From an uncultured Eubacteriales bacterium (GTDB taxonomy: Bacteria; Bacillota; Clostridia; Peptostreptococcales; Anaerovoracaceae), in the NCBI GenBank assembly GCA_910583765.1, contig CAJTYS010000022.1:5672-69671 (forward strand): 64,000 nucleotides of DNA, given 5' to 3'. Within the stretch, counting starts at the first letter, position 1. Each line of letters opens with the position of its first letter. The notes below the pieces were generated by a model. It saw nothing but the letters and a program-made list of their open reading frames with translations. It was not told where the DNA came from and did no database searches. Positions 24,588 to 32,584 of the stretch are shown here, piece after piece. Both the position numbers and the translations under genes were made by a program.

Positions 24588-25988
24588 TCAGTGGTGCGGA
24601 AATTCGTCCACAGTCATGGAGGCCTTTGTGATTTCTACGATTAACTGACCCGCAAAGCGTTTTTCATAAAAATTCAGCAGCGGCGATACCGCATTTTTGT
24701 TGACCACCACGTACTTGGCCGGCAAGTGGGTCAGAGCCAAGGCAATGGTGTCCTCAATACAGCGGCTGCAGTCGCAGTGTCCGAACTGTCTGATATATCT
24801 TGGGGCTTGTTCCCGCACTAGGTACTCCATGACATTGACAGTAGCAAAATCCGGTTCTGCTTCCTTTGGCGCTGCTTTTTCCGGTTCTGGTTCTGGCGCA
24901 GCTGCCGCAGGTGCCTGTGATTCCGCGCTAGGCGTTTCGGCCGTCTGATCAGCAGCTTCCGTTTTGAGCTGTCCCTCTGCTTTTGGTGGTTCCGGCATAG
25001 GCGCCTGGGCTGGTGCTATGGATTCATCTGCCGCAGGTGCTTGCTTCGGTGTTTCTGCGGCTGGAGCCGCTTCAACCTGCTCTTGCTCTGGCGCCGCAGA
25101 TGCCATGGGTTCTGGCTGCGACTCCTGTGGAGCCTGTGGAGTTTCAGTTTCTGCGGCTGGTTCGGATGTCACAGCAGCAGCTAGCGTTTCCGTTTCCTGT
25201 GAAGCGTTCTGTGTCTCATCTGGCCGCGCTGCCGCAGGTGCGTCCTCTTGCTCTGGCGCTGCCTCAGAAACCGATGCAGCAGCTAATGGTTTCGAGGCAA
25301 CGGCCGCTGTTTCCTGGCTCAATGCCGAGTCAGCCGGTGTCTTTTCTGCTGGAGCAGTTGTTTCTGCGGCTGGCTCTGCCGCGGCTGCCGATTCTGCTGT
25401 CTCCGCTGCAGCTGGCAAATCCGGCAATCCTTCGGAGCCAGCACTGTCAGATGCCTCTGGAGCCGCCTGTCCTTCAGTCTTCACCCCATCCGGAAGGTCC
25501 GGCAGATCAGGCAGGTCGTCTGCCTTTTCAGCCTCTGCCTCCTGCGGCAGATCCGGAAGGTCCGGCAAGTTTGGATTTTCTTTCAAATAATCTTCCAGCT
25601 CTGCTTCCAATGCGTCTTTCACAGATTCCGCGATAGGGTTTTCCTCACTGGATGTATGGACCACGGAAACCTGTGGGATCTCCTTTGGCTCCGCAGAAGC
25701 GTTTTCTGCTGTGGCCGAGCTGGACGCAGCGCCGCCTTCTGAGCTTACCGCTGACGCGGCGCCATTCTCCTGTGAAGGCGCTTTCCCCGCGGCAGCCTGC
25801 TGTTGAGACGAGCCCTGCTGCCCTTCTTCCTGGTCTTCTAAAGCCGGAGCAGCGGCCTCTGCCGGCTCTGGCGCGGGTTCTTCACTTTCTGTCTTTTTCA
25901 ACTGCACGGGAGGCGCAGCGGAACCGCTCTTCTTTCCTTGGGACAGAAGATTCAATACATGATCCGTTTTATTTGTTCGCTTTGCCAT
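24588..25988 (-). CDS. ComFB-domain protein with long Ala/Pro/Glu linker, ParA partner candidate
   Basis: 466 residues in three parts. (a) A short basic N-terminus, MAKRTNKTDHVLNLLSQGKK, like the ParA-stimulating tails of ParB-type partners. (b) A disordered Ala/Pro/Glu/Gln linker (about 21-377) holding acidic-hydrophobic LPDLPDL repeats (about 141-147, 159-167, 188-192) and one predicted helix (ESVKDALEAELEDYLKE, about 121-137). (c) A C-terminal ComFB domain (about 378-466) with MEYLV, Cys405/Cys407/Cys410 (HCDCSRC) and IALALTHLPAKYVV. ComFB is small and of unclear function in Bacillus; cyanobacterial relatives have been reported to bind cyclic dinucleotides. It lies 11 bases after parA. The fusion architecture is the least expected in the window. 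Confidence 0.75.
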   Translation of the reverse strand: MAKRTNKTDHVLNLLSQGKKSGSAAPPVQLKKTESEEPAPEPAEAAAPALEDQEEGQQGSSQQQAAAGKAPSQENGAASAVSSEGGAASSSATAENASAEPKEIPQVSVVHTSSEENPIAESVKDALEAELEDYLKENPNLPDLPDLPQEAEAEKADDLPDLPDLPDGVKTEGQAAPEASDSAGSEGLPDLPAAAETAESAAAAEPAAETTAPAEKTPADSALSQETAAVASKPLAAASVSEAAPEQEDAPAAARPDETQNASQETETLAAAVTSEPAAETETPQAPQESQPEPMASAAPEQEQVEAAPAAETPKQAPAADESIAPAQAPMPEPPKAEGQLKTEAADQTAETPSAESQAPAAAAPEPEPEKAAPKEAEPDFATVNVMEYLVREQAPRYIRQFGHCDCSRCIEDTIALALTHLPAKYVVVNKNAVSPLLNFYEKRFAGQLIVEITKASMTVDEFPHH

Positions 25989-25999
25989 GCTGCCTCCTC

Positions 26000-26779
26000 C
26001 TACTGCTTGATCTTCCTATATACTTCATCGACAAAATCCTGATAATCCTTGGCTGGATTGGATCTTGGCGCGTAATCCAAAACACACATGCCATGGGCCG
26101 GTGCCTCTGCCACGGAAACGCTGCTGCGGATCTTTGCGTCAAAGACCCTGGATTCTGCCTGTTCAGCAATGGTTTCAGCCATTTCCAGCACATCTTTGGC
26201 CAGATTCGTCCGCTTGTTAAACTTGGTCAGCAAGATTCCCAGCACATTGAGAGCCGGATTGACAGATGCTTTGACAGCCTGCACGGTTTCCTCCAGCTGG
26301 ACCAGTCCCACAAGACTCAAAATCTCCGAAGCCATAGGAATGATCAAATGGTCCGCCGCCGCGTATCCATTTAAGGTCAGGATGTTCAGCGCCGGCGGCG
26401 TGTCCATGACAATAAAATCATATTCATCACTGACTGGCGCAATGGCGTTTTTCAGCAGTAAATCGCGGCCTTCGCCCTGAAAGGCGAATTCCGCTTCACT
26501 CAGCAATATGTTGGAAGAAACGATATCGCAATCATCTGCCTCCTGAATCGCGTCCCGAATGGGAACATTGTGGGCAAGAACATCGTGGATCGTATATCCT
26601 TCATCAATATCCAGTCCCAGGCTGAAGCCTAGATTTCCCTGTGGATCCAGATCAATCGCCAGGACTTTTGCGCCTTTTTTTCCAAGGCCCGCTGCCAGCG
26701 CGCTGGTAGTCGTTGTCTTTCCAACTCCGCCTTTTTGATTGGTAAGCACGATTGTGATAGCCAATTTCATTCCCTCCAT
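26000..26779 (-). CDS. ParA/Soj-family ATPase in the chemotaxis end of the flagellar block
   Basis: 259 residues. The deviant Walker A KGGVGKTT (16-23) keeps the signature lysine K16. The switch I region (DLDPQGNLG) and Walker B (FIVMDTPPA) are normal for ParA/Soj. There is no C-terminal amphipathic membrane helix of the MinD/FlhG type, so it is more like Soj or PpfA/ParC, which move cargo on the nucleoid or to poles. The start is uncertain between ATG 26779 and ATG 26770; GGAGG lies between them. No ParB gene is adjacent. Operon neighbours are an EAL-like/HDOD protein and a ComFB protein, so the cargo may be chemotaxis or flagellar machinery. Confidence 0.9.
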   Translation of the reverse strand: MEGMKLAITIVLTNQKGGVGKTTTTSALAAGLGKKGAKVLAIDLDPQGNLGFSLGLDIDEGYTIHDVLAHNVPIRDAIQEADDCDIVSSNILLSEAEFAFQGEGRDLLLKNAIAPVSDEYDFIVMDTPPALNILTLNGYAAADHLIIPMASEILSLVGLVQLEETVQAVKASVNPALNVLGILLTKFNKRTNLAKDVLEMAETIAEQAESRVFDAKIRSSVSVAEAPAHGMCVLDYAPRSNPAKDYQDFVDEVYRKIKQ

Positions 26780-26802
26780 CCCGTTTTCTGCTGTGCCGCT
26801 GT

Positions 26803-28110
26803 TTACCTCAGCACGTCTTCAATATGTTCTCCGCTGTCGCTTTCGCCTTTCAGACTTTTTTCTTCATCTGGCCTGTCATAATCCGTGGTCAGGCTTTCCC
26901 AGATGCCGTTGACCTCTTCCACGCAGTCAATGTACAGCTGTGATAAGGTGGAAAGCTCTATGCCCAGATCATTTGCCAAAGCCGTGCATTGTTTCCAGTT
27001 CGCGTTTTCATAACAAATGATCAGTTTGTACATGTTCCCCACAGTGCCATCGCCGCCTAAAAGCGCGCCTTTGATTTCATCGCCAATAGGGATCTCTGCC
27101 AAAAGCTCTTCCAGCGGTGCGTCCACCATATAGCCTAATGTGGAAAACATTCCCATCATATAACCTTCTGACTTTGAGATGGGACAGTTTGGAACGTGCG
27201 GCACCAGTGCCTGCGCAAAATTCGCTCTGAGGAAAGACAGTTTCAGCATTTCCTCTGAACCATCGGTCTGTTCCTTCTGGAAACTGAGCATGTATACCCA
27301 TTGACGCAGCTGGCCAATCCCCAGTGTCATCAATGCCTGACGAATGGAAGCGGTTCGCTTTCTTAATGCGAAATAAGCGGAATTCACCAGTTTTAGCATG
27401 GTATATGTCAGCCCTGCGTCTCTGCTGACAATTTCCTCGATTTCCTCCATGTTCGGCTCATCTTTCGCCACAGCCACAACTAGCTGGAAAAAGTTCCCTT
27501 CCATATAATCCACTTTTTCCGCTTTTGTGGTAAAGGTTTCCGCAATGTAGCTTCCTTCCAAATAATCTAACTTTAATGCTATCGCAGCCTCGTAAGCTGC
27601 CTTGGAATTCAGATCCGTAGCAATGCATTTCTTGCCAAATCCCTGGGCCATGTGTATGACATTTTCTAGGGATTGACGTTCTTGATCTGTCATGTTTTCT
27701 TTCACAGAAAGCCGGATATACTGGGCGTAATCCAAGAATCCCAAGTACTTCGGGGAAAACTGGAAATCATTGATCGCAAAAATATAACCTTCATTGTAAT
27801 ATCTTTTAATCATCGGCATTGCCAAAGGATGAGTCATGAGACTATCTTCAATCTGAATCACGACTTTATCCTTTTCAAAAATCTTGGCAGCGTTACGGAA
27901 CAGCAAAGACGGCGTGAACGTAATGAACAACGCCTTGTCGCTGAATTTCTTGTGGCTATTGTGCATGAAAAACTCTACGACAGCATCTGCCGCCACACTC
28001 TCCGACTGTTCGTAGAGCGCTTCGCTTCCGCTCTGGAAAAAAAGCTCGTAGCCGATGATTTTCTCAGTCCCGACTTCCTGAATGGGCCGCCTTACTACGC
28101 ATCTGTCCAT
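26803..28110 (-). CDS. Degenerate EAL domain plus HDOD domain protein (YuxH-like)
   Basis: 435 residues. The N-terminal domain (about 1-200) has the fold signature of EAL phosphodiesterases but YELF replaces the ExL motif at 21-24 and the later metal-site motifs are not conserved, so c-di-GMP hydrolysis is unlikely. The HDOD domain (about 200-400) reads VSRDAGLTYTMLKLVNSAYF and IRQALMTLGIGQLRQWVYML. YuxH-type proteins are regulatory; the precise role is unknown. The gene shares one base with the cheV stop region, so it is translated together with CheV. Confidence 0.85.
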   Translation of the reverse strand: MDRCVVRRPIQEVGTEKIIGYELFFQSGSEALYEQSESVAADAVVEFFMHNSHKKFSDKALFITFTPSLLFRNAAKIFEKDKVVIQIEDSLMTHPLAMPMIKRYYNEGYIFAINDFQFSPKYLGFLDYAQYIRLSVKENMTDQERQSLENVIHMAQGFGKKCIATDLNSKAAYEAAIALKLDYLEGSYIAETFTTKAEKVDYMEGNFFQLVVAVAKDEPNMEEIEEIVSRDAGLTYTMLKLVNSAYFALRKRTASIRQALMTLGIGQLRQWVYMLSFQKEQTDGSEEMLKLSFLRANFAQALVPHVPNCPISKSEGYMMGMFSTLGYMVDAPLEELLAEIPIGDEIKGALLGGDGTVGNMYKLIICYENANWKQCTALANDLGIELSTLSQLYIDCVEEVNGIWESLTTDYDRPDEEKSLKGESDSGEHIEDVLR

Positions 28111-29027
28111 TAATGTGCTCCTTCCTCACCGAGAAGGTGATCCAGCACGGAAACTAAATGCCCAATTTCTGGTTTGGACAGCTGTGCGTCAGCACCTAGA
28201 TTCTTGCCCTTTATCTCCATCTCAGAGTTAATCAGAGACGAGAAAATGACCAGTGGAATATTCTTGAGCGCTGGATCGTCCTTTACTAGTTTTGTCAGCC
28301 TATGTCCATCCATCTCCGGCATCTCGATATCCGTGATAATAGCGCTGACCTTTTCTGGAAGATCTTCATCTTCACGGACACTGCTGAGATAATCCCAAGC
28401 TTCCCGACCATTGTTGAACTGCTTGAGTTTGGTATAGCCAGCCTTTCTCAGTGACTGGGACACCATGGTCGCCAGCAGCACGGAGTCTTCCGCGAACACG
28501 ATAGTATGGTCTTTTGCCGGACGATTGCCCAGAGCCTCGATTTCCGTCAGCTGGATCCCTGTTTCCGGCGCGATTTCCGTGACGATTTTTTCAAAGTCCA
28601 AAATCGTGATCAGCTGTCCATTGCACTGGGCGATGCCAGTGGCGATCCCTTCCTTACCGTGACTCAAAGTCTTATCCGGCTTCTGAATGTTTTTCCAGGA
28701 GATCCGCTGAATCCCCACTACGAACTGAACGCGAAACGCGATATTCAGCTTGTTAAAGTTCGTGACAATGAACAAGTCTTTTTCCTGCCGCTCCGTTGGC
28801 TTGTCAGTCAGATACTTTGGTAAATCCACAACTGTCAGCACAATATCCCTGGGCTTGAAAATTCCCTCCACGCATGGGTGAGAGTGGGGGATTGGCTTGA
28901 TCGTATCCGACATCATGATTTCTCTCACTTTGGCCACGTTAATACCATAGGATTCCCCATAAATGGTGAACTCCATGATCTCCATTTCATTCGTTCCTGA
29001 TTCCAACAAAATTTCTGTCTCAGCCAT
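28110..29027 (-). CDS. cheV: Chemotaxis coupling protein CheV (CheW domain plus receiver)
   Basis: 305 residues. The N-terminal CheW domain (about 13-160; EFTIYGESYGINVAKVREIM) couples receptors to CheA. The C-terminal receiver (about 174-300) has the acidic pair in VFAEDS and phospho-acceptor Asp in AIITDIEMPEMDG. In Bacillus, phosphorylated CheV contributes to adaptation. It follows cheD by a 74-base gap and ends at the start of the HDOD gene. Confidence 0.95.
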   Translation of the reverse strand: MAETEILLESGTNEMEIMEFTIYGESYGINVAKVREIMMSDTIKPIPHSHPCVEGIFKPRDIVLTVVDLPKYLTDKPTERQEKDLFIVTNFNKLNIAFRVQFVVGIQRISWKNIQKPDKTLSHGKEGIATGIAQCNGQLITILDFEKIVTEIAPETGIQLTEIEALGNRPAKDHTIVFAEDSVLLATMVSQSLRKAGYTKLKQFNNGREAWDYLSSVREDEDLPEKVSAIITDIEMPEMDGHRLTKLVKDDPALKNIPLVIFSSLINSEMEIKGKNLGADAQLSKPEIGHLVSVLDHLLGEEGAH

Positions 29028-29101
29028 AATTTACCTCACTTCCTACCTGACTCATATAAAGCCATTCTGTCGCCTTTCTTGCATAAATATTTGTTCTTGC
29101 G

Positions 29102-29587
29102 CTATAAAGTGATCTCCGGTTTTCCGATTGTGCGGATAGAAACTTTTCCGGTGCTCACATCCAGCAGCATGGTCCTGGCATAATTGGCGCCCACATCCTG
29201 ATTTTTGATGCGGATGCCTTCTGCCTGCAAAGTCCGCTTTACGCTGTCGATATTGCGCTGTCCAATGTTTCCGATGCTGCCGCCGCCGGTCATTTCAAAC
29301 ATCTGCGCGCCGCCGGCTATTTTACATATGTACCTGCTCTTTACTCCACCGAAAGCCGCGAGCTTTCTCAGAGTTTCTCGGATCCCTGTATCCGCGAACT
29401 TGAACACGTTTCCCGCGTTTGCGCCTGTCGCGTTGGGAAGCATGATATGAATCAGGGCTCCTAGTTTGATGTTGGGGTCATACAGCGTGATTCCGATACA
29501 TGAACCTAGTGCATAAGTGATCAGCGTCCCTTCCTGCCGAGCCAGCTTCATGTCTCCGATTCCGATTTTAATTTGTTTGTCAGCCAT
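29102..29587 (-). CDS. cheD: Chemoreceptor glutamine deamidase CheD
   Basis: 161 residues. The catalytic Cys in YALGSCIGITLYD, the His in LIHIMLP and the Thr/Gly-rich KIAGGAQMF region are all in place. CheD deamidates receptor glutamines and, in Bacillus-type systems, binds CheC and boosts its phosphatase activity, linking CheY-P level to receptor state. It overlaps cheC by 8 bases. Confidence 0.96.
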   Translation of the reverse strand: MADKQIKIGIGDMKLARQEGTLITYALGSCIGITLYDPNIKLGALIHIMLPNATGANAGNVFKFADTGIRETLRKLAAFGGVKSRYICKIAGGAQMFEMTGGGSIGNIGQRNIDSVKRTLQAEGIRIKNQDVGANYARTMLLDVSTGKVSIRTIGKPEITL

Positions 29588-30209
29588 TCTGATCGCCTAC
29601 CAGCCTGCTCATCAATCGGTTCAATGATTCGATGTCCGGTAGCATCAAAATGGTGCTGTCGTGTTTTACCTCGTTAAGAATCAACTTGCCGTTGATCAGC
29701 ATCAGCTTGTCCGTCTCATAGCCCATTTCTGCCATTGGTACTGATAAAATACCCCCCAACATATTGACAGCTATGGCTGGGACGGTCAAATGGATCGTCA
29801 TTCCTGAAAGTGTGGAAATCGCGTTTGTGTAAGAAGAGATCATAATGTTTCCAACCTCTGTCAAAACTGAAATTTCCATTTCATGCAGGTCTGAATAATC
29901 TTTTACTTCTTTTCCTATGATCTGCTTCAGCACTGCGTTGACAAATTCCATACGCAGGAGAAACAGCATGGTACCTCGGATGTCTTCGCTCATCTGAACC
30001 AGCACTGCGGCAACTACGTCTTCTGGGCCGCCAAGGAGCGTGATCGTATCGTTGAAATCCTTGATTTCGATTTCCGGCACAGTCATCTTGACCTTCTGTC
30101 CCACCAAGGAGGAAAGAACAGTCGCGGCGTTTCCTGTGCCAATGCTCCCGATTTCCCGCATCACGTCCAGCGCCATGCCGTCCATCTCTTCATAACTCTT
30201 TATGCTCAT
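29580..30209 (-). CDS. cheC: CheY-P phosphatase CheC, one catalytic site altered
   Basis: 209 residues with the CheC duplication. The second active site is intact (Glu118 and Asn121 in TEVGNIMI). The first reads REIGSIGTGNAA: Glu19 is kept, but Ser22 stands where the catalytic Asn is expected. Bacillus CheC has two E-x-x-N sites, of which the second does most of the work, so the protein is probably active. It dephosphorylates CheY-P with CheD as partner. It lies between the rod gene and cheD in the early block. Confidence 0.92.
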   Translation of the reverse strand: MSIKSYEEMDGMALDVMREIGSIGTGNAATVLSSLVGQKVKMTVPEIEIKDFNDTITLLGGPEDVVAAVLVQMSEDIRGTMLFLLRMEFVNAVLKQIIGKEVKDYSDLHEMEISVLTEVGNIMISSYTNAISTLSGMTIHLTVPAIAVNMLGGILSVPMAEMGYETDKLMLINGKLILNEVKHDSTILMLPDIESLNRLMSRLVGDQNG

Positions 30210-30229
30210 TTACGCCTTCCTTCCCTAAA

Positions 30230-30949
30230 TCACGTTCTCAATGAATTGATGGTCTGCTCAACTTCATCGGATGTTTGAACCATCTTGAGGGCATAGGAAT
30301 ATGCTCTGGACGCCTCCACGACTTTCGCGTATTCCTCTGCCAGGTCCACGTTGGCCATTTCCAAATGGCCGCTTCTCATGTTCGGGTTCTGTACCCTGAT
30401 CGGCGCGCCATTCTTCGCCACTGGCGAAAATTCATTGTCCCCCACTGCCAGCATGCCGTTTTTGTTCCGGAAATCATAAACTCCCGGATCAACCGCAGCC
30501 TTGCCGTCTTCCACGCGGATCGGCCTTCTATTGGCGTCCAGCACTAATTTTCCGTCATCATTGATGAGCAGAAAAGTACCGTTTGCCCGCAGTGAAGCGG
30601 AAAAGTGTCCGTTTCTTGTATATGTGATTTCATTGGTCAGCGGATCCCGTAGCATGAAAAAGCCTTCTGCGTCCATCAGCGCGTAGTCCATAGGCTGTCC
30701 TGTCGGAGTCACGCCGCCTGGTGTGGCAAAGTCAACGTCTGTCCGCTCCTGCACCACGCCGGTCCCTGCTTTCAGGGTCGTCAATTGGCCTTCCGGCGCA
30801 CGCATATTGTAGTACAACAAATCTAAAAACGCGGAACTATGCATCCGATAGCCTGTGGTGTTCAGGTTACTGATGTTATTGGAAAGCACGTCCATGCGTG
30901 CCTGCTGCGTCCTGACACCCCGCGCGCCTGTGTAAAACGATGTGTCCAT
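30230..30949 (-). CDS. flgG: Flagellar rod/hook-basal body protein, FlgG family (FlhP-like)
   Basis: 239 residues. The N-terminal rod signature (MDVLSNNISNLNTTGYR) and C-terminal signature (GHLEMANVDLAEEYAKVVEA, then SRAYSYALKM) are typical of FlgF/FlgG. Firmicutes usually carry two such genes (FlhO and FlhP in Bacillus) after the sigma-28 gene; this is the second of the pair. The product is exported and builds the distal rod. Whether it is the FlgF or the FlgG equivalent cannot be told safely. Confidence 0.85.
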   Translation of the reverse strand: MDTSFYTGARGVRTQQARMDVLSNNISNLNTTGYRMHSSAFLDLLYYNMRAPEGQLTTLKAGTGVVQERTDVDFATPGGVTPTGQPMDYALMDAEGFFMLRDPLTNEITYTRNGHFSASLRANGTFLLINDDGKLVLDANRRPIRVEDGKAAVDPGVYDFRNKNGMLAVGDNEFSPVAKNGAPIRVQNPNMRSGHLEMANVDLAEEYAKVVEASRAYSYALKMVQTSDEVEQTINSLRT

Positions 30950-30995
30950 GTATTCATCAACCTCCCATCATATTTGTATTTCTTCTGCTGCTGAT

Positions 30996-31757
30996 TTATG
31001 CCGGTCCCAGCTGGGAAACGATTTTTCCAGTCAGCTGATCGTACATCTTCAAAATTTCCGAAGAACTCTGGAGCGCTCTCTGGCCGCTCATCATCTGCAC
31101 CATTTCTTCCACTGCGTCCACATTGGAATACTCCAGCGCGTTGCCTACGACTTTCGTGGCATTGCCCGCGTCCTGCGCGCCGCCATTTGGTGCTAGGAAC
31201 ACGTTTCCAGTGGTCTTCACCAGCTGAGTGTCATAATTTTGGAAATCCACGATGCGCAGGGTCCCGTATCTGCGGTTGGTCTCTTCATCATAGATCGCTC
31301 CGTTAGAACCCACTCGAATCTTGTCCGTGCCCAGACGGATGGGACCATTTTCACCTAACACCCTGCCAATGGTCGGAAGCGTCAAGTATCCTTGATCATC
31401 CAGCGTAAAGGAACCGTTTCTCGTATAAACCGTGCCATTGTTTGTCTGGATGCAAAAAAATCCATTTCCGGAAATCGCGAAGTCCAAGGCGTTCCTCGTC
31501 GGGTAGTATCCTGTGTTGCTGTAATCTGTGACAGTTTCATCAGAAGCTCGGATCATGGACATGGTGCCCAGCGGCGACGCACTGCTCTTGTCCTTGTTGC
31601 CAATCCTGGAGATTAACACTTCTTCAAATGTAGTGGCCATGTATCTTTCACTTTTATATCCTGAGGTGGAAACATTGGCCATATTGTTACTGATCACGTT
31701 GAGATTTCGGTTCTGCGTCAGCATTCCCGCGGTCGCTTTGTATAACCCCTGAAACAT
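30996..31757 (-). CDS. flgF: Flagellar rod/hook-basal body protein, FlgF/FlgG family (FlhO-like)
   Basis: 253 residues. It begins MFQGLYKATAGMLTQNRNLN and continues VISNNMANVSTSGYKSER, the rod-family N-terminus. It ends EEMVQMMSGQRALQSSSEIL, the matching C-terminus. Exported rod component. Its ATG shares one base with the sigma-28 gene's stop, so translation is coupled. It is first of a pair of similar rod genes; the FlgF/FlgG assignment is tentative. Confidence 0.85.
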   Translation of the reverse strand: MFQGLYKATAGMLTQNRNLNVISNNMANVSTSGYKSERYMATTFEEVLISRIGNKDKSSASPLGTMSMIRASDETVTDYSNTGYYPTRNALDFAISGNGFFCIQTNNGTVYTRNGSFTLDDQGYLTLPTIGRVLGENGPIRLGTDKIRVGSNGAIYDEETNRRYGTLRIVDFQNYDTQLVKTTGNVFLAPNGGAQDAGNATKVVGNALEYSNVDAVEEMVQMMSGQRALQSSSEILKMYDQLTGKIVSQLGPA

Positions 31758-32566
31758 TACTTTTCTCCTTTCCTCTTTCCTTTTGCTCGTAATTCATGCT
31801 CCATGTATTCTTTTAACTTGCGAATGGCGCTGGCGTGGATCTGCGAAATTCTCGGTTCGCTCACTTCCATCACATCCGCAATTTGTTTCATGTTCAGCTC
31901 TTCCATATAGTAAAGAGAAATCACAGTTTGTTCCTTCTCCTTGAGAGAGCGCACGCCGTCTGCCAGCATCTGTTTGAATTCGTTCTCCAAATAATACTCT
32001 TCCGGCTGCTCGCTGACCACATCAGAAGGTATGGACACTGCCTGCTTGTTTTCGCTGGCTCCATCTAACATCATATCTAATGATACCACAGAAAACAAAT
32101 TAATTTTTGAATTTATTTCACGAAATTTTTCCGTGGTCACTCCCAGATGGTCCGCCATCTCGTGTTCTTCCGGCCTGCGGCCATATTCCGCGGTCAATTG
32201 ATCTGATGCTTCCTGAATGGCTTTGGCGTTCCTTCTAGTGCTGCGAGGCACCCAGTCCTGCCTTCTGGCCAGGTCAATGATCATCCCTCGGACTCGCTTT
32301 GACACATAAGTTTCAAACTTGACGTTTTTCTCTGGATCAAATTTGTCCAGAGCGTTCATCAGCATGATGACGCCTTCATTAATGATATCCTCCAGCTGGG
32401 CAAAACTCATGTACACGTCTCTCATGCGGATGGCCGCGCTCCTGATGACATACAGGTACCGCAAAACCAGCTCCTGTTTGATTTCCAGGTAGCCAGTCTT
32501 GCAGTATTGCTCTAAAAGCTCTTCATTTGATTTTTCAGCGAACTGTCTGTTCGGTTTCAGTTCCAT
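31757..32566 (-). CDS. sigD: Flagellar RNA polymerase sigma factor (sigma-28, FliA/SigD/WhiG family)
   Basis: 269 residues. Region 2 reads DIINEGVIMLMNALDKFDPE and FETYVSKRVRGMIIDLARRQ, typical of FliA/WhiG sigmas. Region 4 carries EQTVISLYYMEELNMKQIAD and EVSEPRISQIHASAIRKLKE. It directs RNA polymerase to late flagellar promoters; the two candidates at 19109-19135 and 24519-24545 fit its consensus. It is encoded in the early block between flhA and the rod genes, so its synthesis precedes late genes. FlgM (18744-19055) is its expected inhibitor. Confidence 0.95.
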   Translation of the reverse strand: MELKPNRQFAEKSNEELLEQYCKTGYLEIKQELVLRYLYVIRSAAIRMRDVYMSFAQLEDIINEGVIMLMNALDKFDPEKNVKFETYVSKRVRGMIIDLARRQDWVPRSTRRNAKAIQEASDQLTAEYGRRPEEHEMADHLGVTTEKFREINSKINLFSVVSLDMMLDGASENKQAVSIPSDVVSEQPEEYYLENEFKQMLADGVRSLKEKEQTVISLYYMEELNMKQIADVMEVSEPRISQIHASAIRKLKEYMEHELRAKGKRKGEK

Positions 32567-32584
32567 ATCAAATCCTGCCTTGCG

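Noticed and set aside
24964..25636. Two long plus-strand frames rich in Ala, Ser and Gly
   Set aside because: Antisense of the low-complexity linker of the ComFB protein; repeats open frames on both strands.
26000..26779. ParA gene considered as FlhG (YlxH)
   Set aside because: FlhG/MinD proteins end in a membrane-binding helix and lie after flhF. This one lacks the helix, begins like Soj and sits after cheV and the HDOD gene.
26803..28110. Active c-di-GMP phosphodiesterase
   Set aside because: The EAL motif and later catalytic acidic residues are not conserved; only the domain outline remains.
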